In this document: positions 25,698 to 34,285 of the stretch, piece after piece | Numbering within the stretch: the first letter of the stretch is position 1 | Layout: each line of letters begins with the position of its first letter | Assembly: GCA_021794175.1 (NCBI GenBank) | Contig: JAJYRI010000003.1 | Location: forward strand, 32,441-96,440 | DNA from: a bacterium | GTDB lineage: Bacteria; Vulcanimicrobiota; Vulcanimicrobiia; Vulcanimicrobiales; Vulcanimicrobiaceae | DNA length: 64,000 bases | Direction of reading: 5' to 3' | Notes under the pieces: generated by a model | Told to the model about the DNA's origin: nothing | Seen by the model: the letters and a program-made list of their open reading frames with translations, nothing else | The model's database searches: none | Program-made: the position numbers and the translations under genes

Positions 25698-26849
25698 ATG
25701 AAATTTAGCACCCGAGCGATTCACGTCGGACAAGAGGCCGATCCGACAACCGGCGCGACGATCGTTCCCATCTATCAGACCTCGACCTACACGCAGACCG
25801 CCGTCGGCGAACATCGCGGCTTCGATTACAGTCGCACCGTCAACCCGACGCGCACCGCTCTGGAAGCGCAGCTCGCTTCGCTTGAGAGCGCTCGCTATTG
25901 TAGTGCCTTCTCCAGCGGCATGGCCGCGACGGCAGCGGTCTTGAACCTCTGTAGCGCCGGCGACCATATCGTCGTTACCGACGACCTCTACGGAGGCACG
26001 TATCGGCTTTTCTCCCGCGTCTTGGAACGCTATGGGATGTCGTTTACCTACGTCGATATGAGCGATCTCGCCGCGGTCCGTGCCGCTCTGCGGGAAGAGA
26101 CGAAACTGATCTGGATCGAAACGCCGACAAATCCCCTGCTCAAGATCGTCGACATCGCAGCGGTCTGCGCGCTCCGTGACGCGCAACGCACGATCGTCGT
26201 TGTCGACAACACGTTCGCTTCGCCGTATTTTCAGCAACCGCTCGCGCTGGGAGCCGACGTCGTCGTCCACTCGACCACGAAATATATCGGCGGCCACTCC
26301 GATGTCGTCGGTGGCGCGGCGATCACCGACCGATCCGATCTGCACGATACGATCAAGTTTCACCAAAACGCCGTCGGCGGCGTCCCGGGACCGCACGATG
26401 CATGGCTAACGATGCGCGGCGTCAAGACGCTGGCGCTGCGCATGCGCGAACACGCGGCGAATGCAGCGCGGGTCGCCGAATTTCTCGAGCAGCACGATGA
26501 AGTCGCGCGGGTCTATTACCCCGGATTGGCGAGCCATCCACAACACGCAATCGCGAAGGCGCAGATGAGCGGCTTCGGCGGCATGGTGAGCTTCGTCTTA
26601 CGTGGGCCGGTCGAGCGTGCTTTTGCGTTCGCTCGCGAGACCAAATTGTTTAGTCTCGCCGAATCGCTCGGTGGCGTAGAATCGTTGCTCTGTCACCCCG
26701 CGCGCATGACGCACGGGTCAATTCCGAAGGAAGATCGCGAGCGGCGCGGCGTGACCGACGGTCTGCTGCGCCTCTCGGTCGGGATCGAAGACTGCGACGA
26801 CCTCATCGCCGATCTTCGCCAAGCGATCGAACGAAGCGCACCTCGCTAA
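25698..26849 (+). CDS. Cystathionine gamma-lyase/gamma-synthase (Cys/Met metabolism PLP enzyme)
   Basis: 383 residues. It has TRAIHVGQEADPTTGATIVP, the cofactor phosphate-binding loop SSGMAATAA, DNTFASPYFQQP, and the PLP lysine K195 in HSTTKYIGGHSD. These mark the Cys/Met metabolism PLP family, fold type I. Lyase and synthase cannot be separated safely by sequence; pairing with cbs favours cystathionine gamma-lyase (MccB-like), giving cysteine from cystathionine. The last 4 nt overlap the convergent secreted-protein gene. Confidence 0.9.
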   Translation: MKFSTRAIHVGQEADPTTGATIVPIYQTSTYTQTAVGEHRGFDYSRTVNPTRTALEAQLASLESARYCSAFSSGMAATAAVLNLCSAGDHIVVTDDLYGGTYRLFSRVLERYGMSFTYVDMSDLAAVRAALREETKLIWIETPTNPLLKIVDIAAVCALRDAQRTIVVVDNTFASPYFQQPLALGADVVVHSTTKYIGGHSDVVGGAAITDRSDLHDTIKFHQNAVGGVPGPHDAWLTMRGVKTLALRMREHAANAARVAEFLEQHDEVARVYYPGLASHPQHAIAKAQMSGFGGMVSFVLRGPVERAFAFARETKLFSLAESLGGVESLLCHPARMTHGSIPKEDRERRGVTDGLLRLSVGIEDCDDLIADLRQAIERSAPR

Positions 26850-27427
26850 TAGTCACGTCCGACGGGATAGGCGACGGCACTCGCTCCGGCGAGGTCGTGC
26901 TTTGCCCGGCGCTCGCCGATGTTTCCGGCGCGCGCCTCCTCCGAAAGGACAACGCCGCGGACGCCGTCGTACCAAATATACGCATAGGAGCGCATTTGGC
27001 TGAAGCCATTGCCGGAGCTAACCTTCACCCAATAGGCGGGCATGCCGTTGACGAGCGTTGCATTTTTACGACGAACGAACATTCCGCCGTGTGACGCACT
27101 TCGAAGTTCGTTTACGTAAGTTGCATAGAATCCCCGCAACGACCCATCCGAAAAGCGCTCGTACGATATGGAGATAATTCGCGCATGCGAATGCCCGACA
27201 TCAAATCCCCAGACAGCAACCGGAGTCATGTGCGCGGCCGACTGGTATGGTATCGGGCGCATTTCGACGAGCACGACGCCCTCCGGAGCGACGTAGTGGA
27301 TAGCCGGGTCGTTATAGGTCCGCTGAGCTAACGATGCCGGCGGCGGCACGGAGAGCGTCGCCCCTGCCGGTGCGAAAGAGATCGCGCAGAGCGCGAGCAA
27401 TACGAGCAGATATCTACGATAGATCAA
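26846..27427 (-). CDS. Secreted protein of unknown function
   Basis: 193 residues from TTG 27427, which overlaps the upstream esterase stop (TTGA). A signal peptide (YRRYLLVLLALCAISFAPAGA) precedes an all-beta-looking domain with HYVAPEGVVLVEMRPIPY, FDVGHSHARIISISYERF, and KNATLVNGMPAYWVKVSSG. The pattern of a short domain assessing a residue change and ending in YAYIWYDGVRGVVLSEEA resembles small periplasmic DUF proteins, but no family is certain. Coupling with the esterase suggests a joint role. Confidence 0.6.
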   Translation of the reverse strand: MIYRRYLLVLLALCAISFAPAGATLSVPPPASLAQRTYNDPAIHYVAPEGVVLVEMRPIPYQSAAHMTPVAVWGFDVGHSHARIISISYERFSDGSLRGFYATYVNELRSASHGGMFVRRKNATLVNGMPAYWVKVSSGNGFSQMRSYAYIWYDGVRGVVLSEEARAGNIGERRAKHDLAGASAVAYPVGRDY

Positions 27428-28458
27428 CGGTCGAGTACCTCGAGGAGCGCGGTGAAAGCGCCGATGGAGCGCTCCGTAGTGTTGCGGTGGCCGCCCGGAA
27501 ACTCCTCGCTTCGAACGCGCACACCGCTCTCGCGAAGGCGGTGTGCGAGCGTTCTAGCGGCGATATCGAGTCCATACTCGTCGCGACGCCCGGCATCAAG
27601 ATAACAGAGCGAGAGCTGGGCGAGGATCTCCCGGTTCTCGGCGTCATACTCTACCGGGTCGAAGGCGAGCCAACGGGCGAAGACTTCGTCCTTGATTTCG
27701 CCGCTGCGGAGATCGAATGGGAACTCCACATCGAAGGCGCGCTGCGAGCGCGGTGAGTAGGCCGCCGCGCACGCGAGAATGAAGAGCGCGGAGTAATCCT
27801 CATCGCGACGCGAAGAGGCACGGTGGAACTCTTCCGTAAACGCGGCCGGATCGCCGCCGTAACGCTCGAGCGCTCGTTGTGCCGCAGGGAAAAGCATCGG
27901 CATCGTCAAGCGAAAATACGCATCGCCCGCAATCGAAGCAAGCGCGGAAAAGCGCCCAGGGAAATGCGCGGCGATGTGCAGCGCTCCGAAGCCGCCGGAG
28001 GACTTTCCGACGATCCCGCGCGCACTCGGGCGGTGAATGCTCCGATAGCGGCGGTCGACTTCATCGACGATCTCCATCGCTACATGTCGTGCGACATCGC
28101 CGTTCTGCAGCGAATCGACGTATTGCGAGCCGCCGAGGCGCGTCGCGCCATCGATGAAGACCAGAATCGCCGGGGGCAACGACCCGGCGAGCATCGCCGC
28201 ATCGGCCTGTTGAACGAGGTTACGCTCCCACGGATCTGCCGAGAGCCCCTTGAGGAGACTCGAACCATGTCCGTGCAAATAATAGATGATCGCATAGCGT
28301 TGCGATCCGTAGGGATCGTATTCCGGAGGCAAGTAGACACCGAAAAAACGCTCGATAGGATCGCCGAGCACGCCGCTTGCAAGCGCCTCCGATCGGAGCG
28401 TGCAGATTTCGAGACTCCCGCGGAGGCCGAGCAGATCGCTCAAGATTCGAAATGACAC
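27424..28458 (-). CDS. Esterase (PF00756-type, esterase D/enterochelin esterase-like)
   Basis: 344 residues from GTG 28458. The alpha/beta hydrolase elements are a beta-rich N-terminus with FFGVYLPPEYDP, YAIIYYLHGHGS (oxyanion), the nucleophile elbow GIVGKSSGGFGALH, an Asp in DAGRRDEYGLDIAAR and His in FPGGHRNTTER. Members hydrolyse acyl or ferric-siderophore esters, and some act as mycolyl transferases. No signal peptide is visible, so the enzyme is probably cytoplasmic. It is divergent from the GH35-like gene at 28510 with only 51 bp between. Confidence 0.85.
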   Translation of the reverse strand: MSFRILSDLLGLRGSLEICTLRSEALASGVLGDPIERFFGVYLPPEYDPYGSQRYAIIYYLHGHGSSLLKGLSADPWERNLVQQADAAMLAGSLPPAILVFIDGATRLGGSQYVDSLQNGDVARHVAMEIVDEVDRRYRSIHRPSARGIVGKSSGGFGALHIAAHFPGRFSALASIAGDAYFRLTMPMLFPAAQRALERYGGDPAAFTEEFHRASSRRDEDYSALFILACAAAYSPRSQRAFDVEFPFDLRSGEIKDEVFARWLAFDPVEYDAENREILAQLSLCYLDAGRRDEYGLDIAARTLAHRLRESGVRVRSEEFPGGHRNTTERSIGAFTALLEVLDR

Positions 28459-28509
28459 CGATGCTCCTTTCGCGCGAGGGACGCGCCTTCCTCACCCGAA
28501 GAGCCGAGC

Positions 28510-30852
28510 ATGCCTCCGCTCCGCCGTTACGCTGCCGTTGTCCTATCGATCGCTTTCATCGGCGCGCTCGCGCCGGCTCGGCAGGGTTGGGTGGATCACC
28601 GGCGCGGCATCCACCATTTTCTCTATGCCGCCTCCTTCTTCTACGCACGGACGCCGCGCTCGCAATGGGCGGTGGATCTCCGCGCCTACCGCGCAATGGG
28701 CATCAACACCATCGATCTCTACATTCCGTGGAACTTCCAGGAGCCGCGCCCGGGCGACTTCGATTTTACCGGACGCACCAATCCCCGGCGCGACGTACGC
28801 GGGCTCTTCGCACTCATCGTCGCCGACGGTTTTCGCATCATCGTACGGCCCGGCCCGGTGATTCGAAACGAGTGGCGCAATGGAGGGTATCCCGCATGGT
28901 TGCTGGTTGGGAGAGCATATCGCATGCCGTTGCACGATATTCTCCAGGGGCGCTACCCGGCGACGGCAACGCTCCAAAATGCCCGCGCCGACGACGCGGC
29001 AAAAGAGTGGCTCGCGAACGCCGACCACCTTCGCGCAGTGCATCGATGGTTCCACGCGCTCTTTACCGCGATCGCTCCCTGGTCCAACAGCGTCGCTGCG
29101 GTTGCGCTCGACGACGACCAAGGAGCGTACATCGATAACGACACCTGGCCGGCGCCGCACTGGCACGCCTACATTCGTTGGCTCAAAGCCGCAGTGCGCG
29201 ACGAGATCGGCCCGAACGTGCCGTTGTTCGTCAACACCTATCAGAGTAAGGTGCCTGCGGCGATCGGCGCCTGGGCATGGGGAAACTGGTATCAGAGCGA
29301 TGCCTATCGCATCGGCACGCACGACCTCGCACAACTCATTTTCTCAACCGCGCTTTTGCAAACGCAGGTGCACCGCGCCGTCATGCAGAGCGAGTTTCAA
29401 GCCGGTTGGCTACAAGGCGCAGGCGAAACGCACCCACGCCCGGCCGCCCCGGAAAACACCACCATCGCGCTCCACCAACTGTTCCAACTCGGCGCGCACG
29501 CAATCGTCAATTTTCCCGTTCAAGATACGATGAATCCCGCCGGTTGGGAGGCCCCGTGGGCGAACGCGCTCTATGCATGGAACGCCGCGCTCTCGCTCGG
29601 CGGCGTGCGGCAGGCGCGCTACGCACCGACCGCCGATTTTGGCGCACTGGTGGAAAAAGTGGGCGCGCGTCAGCTCGCGCGCTTACATCCCGATGCGAAT
29701 ATCGCCGTCGCCTGGCCGGTCAGCGCGTATCCTCCAGGCAACGTCGACAACGCACGCATCGCTGCATTTGCAGCAGCGACCATTCGCGCGTTCATGCAAT
29801 GCCGTGCGCTCGCGCTCACCTGTCGTGCCGTCGATCTCCGCTTCGCCGAACCGGGAACGCTCGCACGGTATCGCGCGCTCGTTCTCCCACCGATTGCCGA
29901 TGAAGCCGGCATGCTCCCAGCGGTCCGCGCGCGCTTGGCGCGCTATCGTCGGCACGGCGCACTCGTCCGATCCCCGCGCGCGGCACGTGCGCGAGGAATC
30001 GCACCGACAAACGGCGGCACCGAGGACGCGACGCTGCTGCTCGGCCCGCGCCGACGGAGCGCGCTCTTCGATCAGTTTAACCTGGCAAAAACGCCGCGCG
30101 CGATCCCGGAGGTCACGCTGGCAATCGGTTCGGCGCAGGTGACGATTCCCGCGCATGCGCTCGCGCCCGGCGAGGCCTGCGATTGGCGTATCGATCGGGT
30201 CGCGCCGACGAAAGCGCGCGTGTCATGGGTCCTCTGCACGCCGCCGCTTCCACGCACGCGCGCGATGAACGCCGATGACGATCTCCAGGCACTCGTCGCG
30301 GCGATTCGCTCCGATGGAACGCCGACGTACGTTCTGCGTAACGCGCGTTTGCGTTTGATCGTCAGCGCCGATGCCGGCGCACGTTCCTTCGTGCTCGAGG
30401 ATCGGCGCCGGAAAACGAATCTAGCAACGAGCATCGGTCTCTTTCGCGACGATGTTGCGAAGCCGCTGCCTCCATCGAAGCGCGATTATATCGCGCCGTT
30501 CACCCACCCCTTCGAGGCAGGTACGTTCAATCGCCGCTATCGTTGCGTTGACCGCAGCGGGCCGGCGGCGCAGATACTGACCTGCCGCTATCGCGCCCCC
30601 GACCTGGCGGCAACGCCGGTCGATTTCACGAAGACCTTTATTCTCGATCCACGGCGCGCGCTGCTTCGCGTGCTCTTGGCATGCTCCGCGCGCTGCATTT
30701 CCATCAACGCGTTTACTGCGGGTGGGGACGAACGCATCCGTACGATCGGCGGCGATCCGCTCGCCGTCTCCAGCCCACTGGGGAGCCGGCTGCTCGAACT
30801 GCGCTATCGCCGGCACGCCGAGATCGACATCAGCCTTCCAGGAGCGCCGTAG
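28510..30852 (+). CDS. Secreted glycoside hydrolase family 35-like protein
   Basis: 780 residues with an N-terminal signal (YAAVVLSIAFIGALAPA). The (beta/alpha)8 barrel of GH35 is clear at IDLYIPWNFQEPRPGDFDF and RIIVRPGPVIRNEWRNGGYP. The nucleophile region MQSEFQAGWLQG keeps a Glu (E295). The acid/base segment that normally reads NEYG instead reads ALDDDQGAYIDND (about 200-211), lacking the usual Glu. C-terminal beta domains occupy about residues 520-780. A galactosidase-like activity on polymeric sugars is plausible but not secure. Confidence 0.8.
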   Translation: MPPLRRYAAVVLSIAFIGALAPARQGWVDHRRGIHHFLYAASFFYARTPRSQWAVDLRAYRAMGINTIDLYIPWNFQEPRPGDFDFTGRTNPRRDVRGLFALIVADGFRIIVRPGPVIRNEWRNGGYPAWLLVGRAYRMPLHDILQGRYPATATLQNARADDAAKEWLANADHLRAVHRWFHALFTAIAPWSNSVAAVALDDDQGAYIDNDTWPAPHWHAYIRWLKAAVRDEIGPNVPLFVNTYQSKVPAAIGAWAWGNWYQSDAYRIGTHDLAQLIFSTALLQTQVHRAVMQSEFQAGWLQGAGETHPRPAAPENTTIALHQLFQLGAHAIVNFPVQDTMNPAGWEAPWANALYAWNAALSLGGVRQARYAPTADFGALVEKVGARQLARLHPDANIAVAWPVSAYPPGNVDNARIAAFAAATIRAFMQCRALALTCRAVDLRFAEPGTLARYRALVLPPIADEAGMLPAVRARLARYRRHGALVRSPRAARARGIAPTNGGTEDATLLLGPRRRSALFDQFNLAKTPRAIPEVTLAIGSAQVTIPAHALAPGEACDWRIDRVAPTKARVSWVLCTPPLPRTRAMNADDDLQALVAAIRSDGTPTYVLRNARLRLIVSADAGARSFVLEDRRRKTNLATSIGLFRDDVAKPLPPSKRDYIAPFTHPFEAGTFNRRYRCVDRSGPAAQILTCRYRAPDLAATPVDFTKTFILDPRRALLRVLLACSARCISINAFTAGGDERIRTIGGDPLAVSSPLGSRLLELRYRRHAEIDISLPGAP

Positions 30853-30883
30853 CGCGGCGCGAACCATCCGCCCTGCCGAGCCT

Positions 30884-30967
30884 GGGGAAGTGGCGGAATG
30901 GCAGACGCAGCCGCCTCAAAAGCGGCCGAGGCAACTCATGTGGGTTCGAGTCCCACCTTCCCCACCA
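30884..30967 (+). tRNA. tRNA-Leu(CAA), host of the integrated element
   Basis: 84 nt with a long variable arm. GGGGAAG pairs with CTTCCCC, the anticodon loop CTCAAAA gives CAA, and CCA is encoded. The last 23 nt (30945-30967) are part of the 26-bp attachment core repeated at 42196-42221, so the integration left the tRNA intact. Confidence 0.96.
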
Positions 30968-30970
30968 AAT
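30945..30970 (+). repeat. Left attachment site core (attL), 26 bp
   Basis: This 26-bp sequence, running from the T-loop through the encoded CCA to AAAT, is repeated without mismatch at 42196-42221. It ends 69 nt from the integrase stop and marks the left end of the integrated element. Confidence 0.92.
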
Positions 30971-31001
30971 TCCCCTCGTGAAAACCCCCTAAACCGGCCC
31001 G

Positions 31002-31021
31002 ACTGCTAACATACTGCTAAC
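31002..31021 (+). repeat. Integrase arm-type direct repeats, left side
   Basis: Two copies of ACTGCTAAC at 31002-31010 and 31013-31021, 11 bp apart start to start and 32 bp inside the left core. The same nonamer occurs twice in the same orientation near the right end. This is the layout expected for arm sites of a tyrosine integrase. Confidence 0.65.
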
Positions 31022-31038
31022 AGGTCGGCGAGCGAGGG

Positions 31039-32235
31039 TTATCCTCGCGCCCTCCGGCGCTCGGCTGAGAAGGCTGCATCGAGCTTCTCGGCCCCCTCTC
31101 GTTTGAGGCTCTCTGTAACGTGGGCATAGACGTCGGCGGTCGTCGAGATCGTGGAATGCCCGAGCGAGTCGCTCACGGTCTTCAGGTCGACGCCGGATGC
31201 CAACATGATCGACGCATACGAGTGCCGGAGATCGTGGAGGCGAAGGGGCGGGATATTCGCCCTCCGCAGCGCCCGAGTGAAGGCCACGCCGAAGGTGTTG
31301 GGAACCCACGGCTCGCCGAGCTGCTCGAAGATGAGCGTTTCATCCGTCGGGCGCCCAAACCCGTAGCTTAGAAAACGCTGCGCCTGCTCGCGCCGGTGCC
31401 GGCGAAGACGCTCGACGACGAACCCCGGAATGCTCAGCGTGCGCCGCGATCGCTTCGTCTTCGGGTCTTTGAAGCGCGTCTCGCCCTTATAGCGTTCGAT
31501 CGAGCGCGCAACCAGAAGCACTCTCGCATCGAGATCGACGTCGCCCCATCGCAACGCCAAAAGCTCGCCCCGTCGCAGGCCGGTGCCGATAGCGACGACG
31601 ACTGCGGCCCCGATCGCATCTTCTTCTAGCGCTGCCATCAGCGCGGCGCCGCCCGTTGCATCGAGCGATTGCATCTCTTTGCGCTCGACCCGCGGCGGAT
31701 CGACAAACTCGCATGGGTTGCTTGCGATGATGCGCTGCCGCTTCGCGCGATTAAGGGCGTTTCGAAGGGTCGTGAAAACGTGTTTTGCCGTTCGCGGGCT
31801 GAGCGGCCTACTTTGCTTAACGATGCCGTGCTGAGTCGACGCCCAAATGGCCTTCGCTTTCTCGATATGGTGCGGCCCGAGGTCGCACAGCTTCACTTTC
31901 CCAATGGCGGGAATGATATGCCGCAGGACGTGGTTTTCGTAGGAATGGAACGCCGTCGGCGAGATCACCGCTTCCATCATTGCCAACCATGCCCGCAAAT
32001 ACTGAGCGAGCGGTTGTCGGTCATCGCCAGAGGTTACGCCGTATCGAAGACGCTCAGCCTCGCCGTGTAGCCAAATCTCGGCTTCCTTGCGGGTCTTAAA
32101 GCCGCCTCTCGTTCGCTGCCGGCGAGGGCTTCCGGGTTCTCGCGGTTCATCGTACACAACCGTCCAGGTCGACGTCGCCATCTCTTCGCCATTCTTCCTG
32201 TTAGTATAAGTTCTCCGCTCGAAGTGACCCCTCAT
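31039..32235 (-). CDS. int: Tyrosine recombinase (phage-type integrase)
   Basis: 398 residues. There is an N-terminal arm-binding region (about 1-65), a SAM-like core-binding domain (about 70-175) and a catalytic domain with all key residues: Arg221/222 in GTGLRRGELLALRW, His334 and Arg337 in LHDLRHSY, His360 in SLGHSTIS, and the nucleophile Tyr370 in ADVYAHV. The position next to the tRNA-borne attL is classical. The ATG overlaps the stop of the 68-residue gene by 4 nt, so integrase is translated with the cargo block. An upstream start is not needed. Confidence 0.95.
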   Translation of the reverse strand: MRGHFERRTYTNRKNGEEMATSTWTVVYDEPREPGSPRRQRTRGGFKTRKEAEIWLHGEAERLRYGVTSGDDRQPLAQYLRAWLAMMEAVISPTAFHSYENHVLRHIIPAIGKVKLCDLGPHHIEKAKAIWASTQHGIVKQSRPLSPRTAKHVFTTLRNALNRAKRQRIIASNPCEFVDPPRVERKEMQSLDATGGAALMAALEEDAIGAAVVVAIGTGLRRGELLALRWGDVDLDARVLLVARSIERYKGETRFKDPKTKRSRRTLSIPGFVVERLRRHRREQAQRFLSYGFGRPTDETLIFEQLGEPWVPNTFGVAFTRALRRANIPPLRLHDLRHSYASIMLASGVDLKTVSDSLGHSTISTTADVYAHVTESLKREGAEKLDAAFSAERRRARG

Positions 32236-32438
32236 AGCGGCCTACTAAGCCGGCACTCGTTCAATTGCGCGCCAAGAACCTGCGCAACCAGCATCTTTGC
32301 ACGCTCTGCATCCGGCGAACCATAGCGAATAACGACATCGAATCGGTCTTCTCCGACCGCGAGTAAAGAAAACTGCGCTCGACTTTTATTGGAATTGAAC
32401 GCTGCATTGAGAGCATTATTTACCTCGACCTGGTTCAT
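32232..32438 (-). CDS. Small element-encoded protein of unknown function
   Basis: 68 residues, coupled at both ends by ATGA overlaps with the secreted-protein gene and the integrase gene. The sequence starts MNQVEVNNALNAAFNSNKSR and continues with a short beta-alpha pattern (FSLLAVGEDRFDVVIRYG, then AERAKMLVAQVLG). There is no signal, no cysteine pair and no recognisable DNA-binding motif. Its size and place just upstream of int would suit a small recombination or regulatory factor, but this is only position-based. Confidence 0.6.
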   Translation of the reverse strand: MNQVEVNNALNAAFNSNKSRAQFSLLAVGEDRFDVVIRYGSPDAERAKMLVAQVLGAQLNECRLSRPL

Positions 32439-33100
32439 CGCTTGCCTCCGATCCCGCGGAAGATGCCGCGACTAAGTTTTACGAAGGCGCGCGACGGCGA
32501 AGGCGATGGCGATGGCGATGGCGATGGTGACAACCCAGCCTTTACTTTCTGAATCTCTGCTTTAAGATCGGCTGTCCAGACGCTTCCGTCAGCGAACCGA
32601 ACCGCGCGAACATAGCAAACCACGATTGCGACATTCTGCCCACGAACGTTGCCGTTCCATGCTGTTGCGTCAGATTGCAACAAATCTAGAAGGCCAGCTC
32701 GATGAGGCTGAATGAGGACGTCGGTCGAATATGTCCCCATCGAAGTTCCTGTAAGGGTGGCGTAGGCCGTATTGAAAGGGCTATCGACTTCGAATGCAAA
32801 CTGAACCGCAGTAGCTGTGCGAGCATCCATGTTTTCGAAGGATACCTCGGCGTGTATTTGCGTATAGAGATATGACGGCGGCCTCACAAGATTTGAAACA
32901 TAGTCGTTTGCCACTGCACTGCAGTTTTCAAGTTTAACAGGTGAATCCGACTGTGGAAGGATGAGCGTTCGGACGACGCGGTTGATATTGACTGTTGCTT
33001 CCGCTGGCGATGTAGAAGCAAGCATAAGACTTAGTAAACACAAAGTGAATGCCGCGAGCCAGCTCGTCAGCGTACGGTAGCGATGCCTTGTAGGCGTCAT
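32435..33100 (-). CDS. Secreted element-encoded protein with a Ser-Pro repeat tail
   Basis: 221 residues. A signal peptide (about residues 10-35) ends near STSPAEATVNI. The mature part is beta-rich with two cysteines (LENCSAVAND and AIVVCYVRAVRF) that could form a disulphide. About 15 residues of alternating Ser-Pro follow near the end, encoded by a hexameric DNA repeat, and then a basic tail. It appears to be exported cargo with no role in replication or packaging. A superinfection-exclusion or envelope-altering function is possible but unproven. Overlaps the next small gene by ATGA. Confidence 0.65.
   Translation of the reverse strand: MTPTRHRYRTLTSWLAAFTLCLLSLMLASTSPAEATVNINRVVRTLILPQSDSPVKLENCSAVANDYVSNLVRPPSYLYTQIHAEVSFENMDARTATAVQFAFEVDSPFNTAYATLTGTSMGTYSTDVLIQPHRAGLLDLLQSDATAWNGNVRGQNVAIVVCYVRAVRFADGSVWTADLKAEIQKVKAGLSPSPSPSPSPSPSRAFVKLSRGIFRGIGGKR
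32496..32531 (-). repeat. Hexameric tandem repeat encoding Ser-Pro
   Basis: Six consecutive hexamers of the GGCGAT type (plus-strand view; the first and last units vary by one or two bases) encode Ser-Pro dipeptides in the secreted protein. Such a run can change length by slippage in six-base, frame-preserving steps. Confidence 0.8.
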
Positions 33101-33164
33101 ACTGTTTCTTCCTTTCCGATGCTCTGTAAAACGAGACGACCGCCAAAGATCATGTCACGGCCCA

Positions 33165-34109
33165 TCATACCGCACCGCCCGTCGAAAAAAGCGCGCGGCG
33201 CTTGACGAGATCCTCGGCCAGGTTCATCTTCGCCGCGTGTTGGGCATTGAATGCCGAGTTTAAGCCTTCTCCATAGGAGCGCACTGCGCCCGGATCGCCC
33301 TCGATCACGCGGGCGAAGTCCCCGTCCATATACATCTGCGCCATTCCCGGCAGATAGCCGGCCCCGTCGCGCGGATCGACGTGAGCGATCGGCATTCCCA
33401 TGCCAACGGCGAGCTTCGCGCCGGCGTCGATCGCACGATCGCAGAACGCGGTATCCTCGCCTTGGGTGAAAGCGCCGTGCTCGTTGGTCGGCGGCGTGAA
33501 CGGATCGGGGCCGAGTTTTTGAAGCAAGCGAAGGCGCATGAGCACGAAATGAAAGCCCGCGCGCTCGATCGGCACGACGTCATTCGGCTTGCAGTCAACG
33601 AATTCGCGCGGAAAGCTCTCGATATCGTCGCGGTCTTTCCACGCGAAGATCTTCGACATAGGCATTCGAGCGCCGAATCTTCCAAAGAGCGCATCGAGCG
33701 TCGGGAAATGGTGCATCGCTTGCAGCATCACGGAAACCGTCTCGGGAGGCCACCAGGCGTCGTCGTCGACCCACAATGCAAACGTCTCGCGGACGGGTTG
33801 CTTGATTGGATTATTCGCGATCGCGTCGACCGCCATCTTTGCCAACATATTTCGCGCTGTTACGACGTCCTTTCGCGCGCCGAGCGCGATGACATGGGGA
33901 ATGCTCGCGAAGCCCCGCTGAAGAGAGTGATAGGTTTCGACCGAAATGGTGCCGCGGGTCGGCATGAGGACGAGCACGCCATCGGGCCGCTCGCCAAGAG
34001 GAGTAGCCGGCGCGCTGGCAGCGCGCTCGGCCTCTTCTTTGGCAAGGCAGCAGGCTTTATATTTGCGTCCGCTTCCGCAGTCGCAGGGAGCGTTTCGGCT
34101 TTGTTTCAT
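33165..34109 (-). CDS. SEC-C motif protein with a glycosyltransferase-like domain
   Basis: 314 residues. The N-terminus is a SEC-C zinc motif (APCDCGSGRKYKACC). After a linker, residues about 45-270 resemble GT-A type glycosyltransferases of phage: VLVLMPTRGTISVETYHSL, a DxD-like ALWVDDDAWWPPETV, RAGFHFVLMRLRLL and GEDTAFCDRAIDAGAKLAV. SEC-C motifs usually sit at the C-terminus of SecA or on SecB-binding adaptors; joining one to the N-terminus of a glycosyltransferase is unusual. It may modify a host surface polymer or a cytoplasmic target. Start overlaps the 59-residue gene (ATGA). Confidence 0.75.
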   Translation of the reverse strand: MKQSRNAPCDCGSGRKYKACCLAKEEAERAASAPATPLGERPDGVLVLMPTRGTISVETYHSLQRGFASIPHVIALGARKDVVTARNMLAKMAVDAIANNPIKQPVRETFALWVDDDAWWPPETVSVMLQAMHHFPTLDALFGRFGARMPMSKIFAWKDRDDIESFPREFVDCKPNDVVPIERAGFHFVLMRLRLLQKLGPDPFTPPTNEHGAFTQGEDTAFCDRAIDAGAKLAVGMGMPIAHVDPRDGAGYLPGMAQMYMDGDFARVIEGDPGAVRSYGEGLNSAFNAQHAAKMNLAEDLVKRRALFSTGGAV

Positions 34110-34285
34110 GGCGCTTTCTCCGCCTCCATTTTTTCGCTTTCCGCGCGTCGCTTGGCGAGGTAGTGCGCGCGCAGTTCGAACAGCAGGTGCACGAGCCGCC
34201 GACCGGCCTCATTATTGGGAATGATGATGCGCTCCACGGAATCGGCGCGCACAAGGGTGCTGGGATCGACGGGAACGCGTCTCAT
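34106..34285 (-). CDS. 59-residue element protein, translationally coupled on both sides
   Basis: A short frame with ATGA overlaps both with the upstream 162-residue gene and the downstream SEC-C gene, which strongly supports it as real. The sequence is MRRVPVDPSTLVRADSV followed by IIIPNNEAGRRLVHLLFELR and a charged, Lys/Glu-rich tail. It is predicted to be mainly helical. I do not recognise a family. Confidence 0.65.
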   Translation of the reverse strand: MRRVPVDPSTLVRADSVERIIIPNNEAGRRLVHLLFELRAHYLAKRRAESEKMEAEKAP

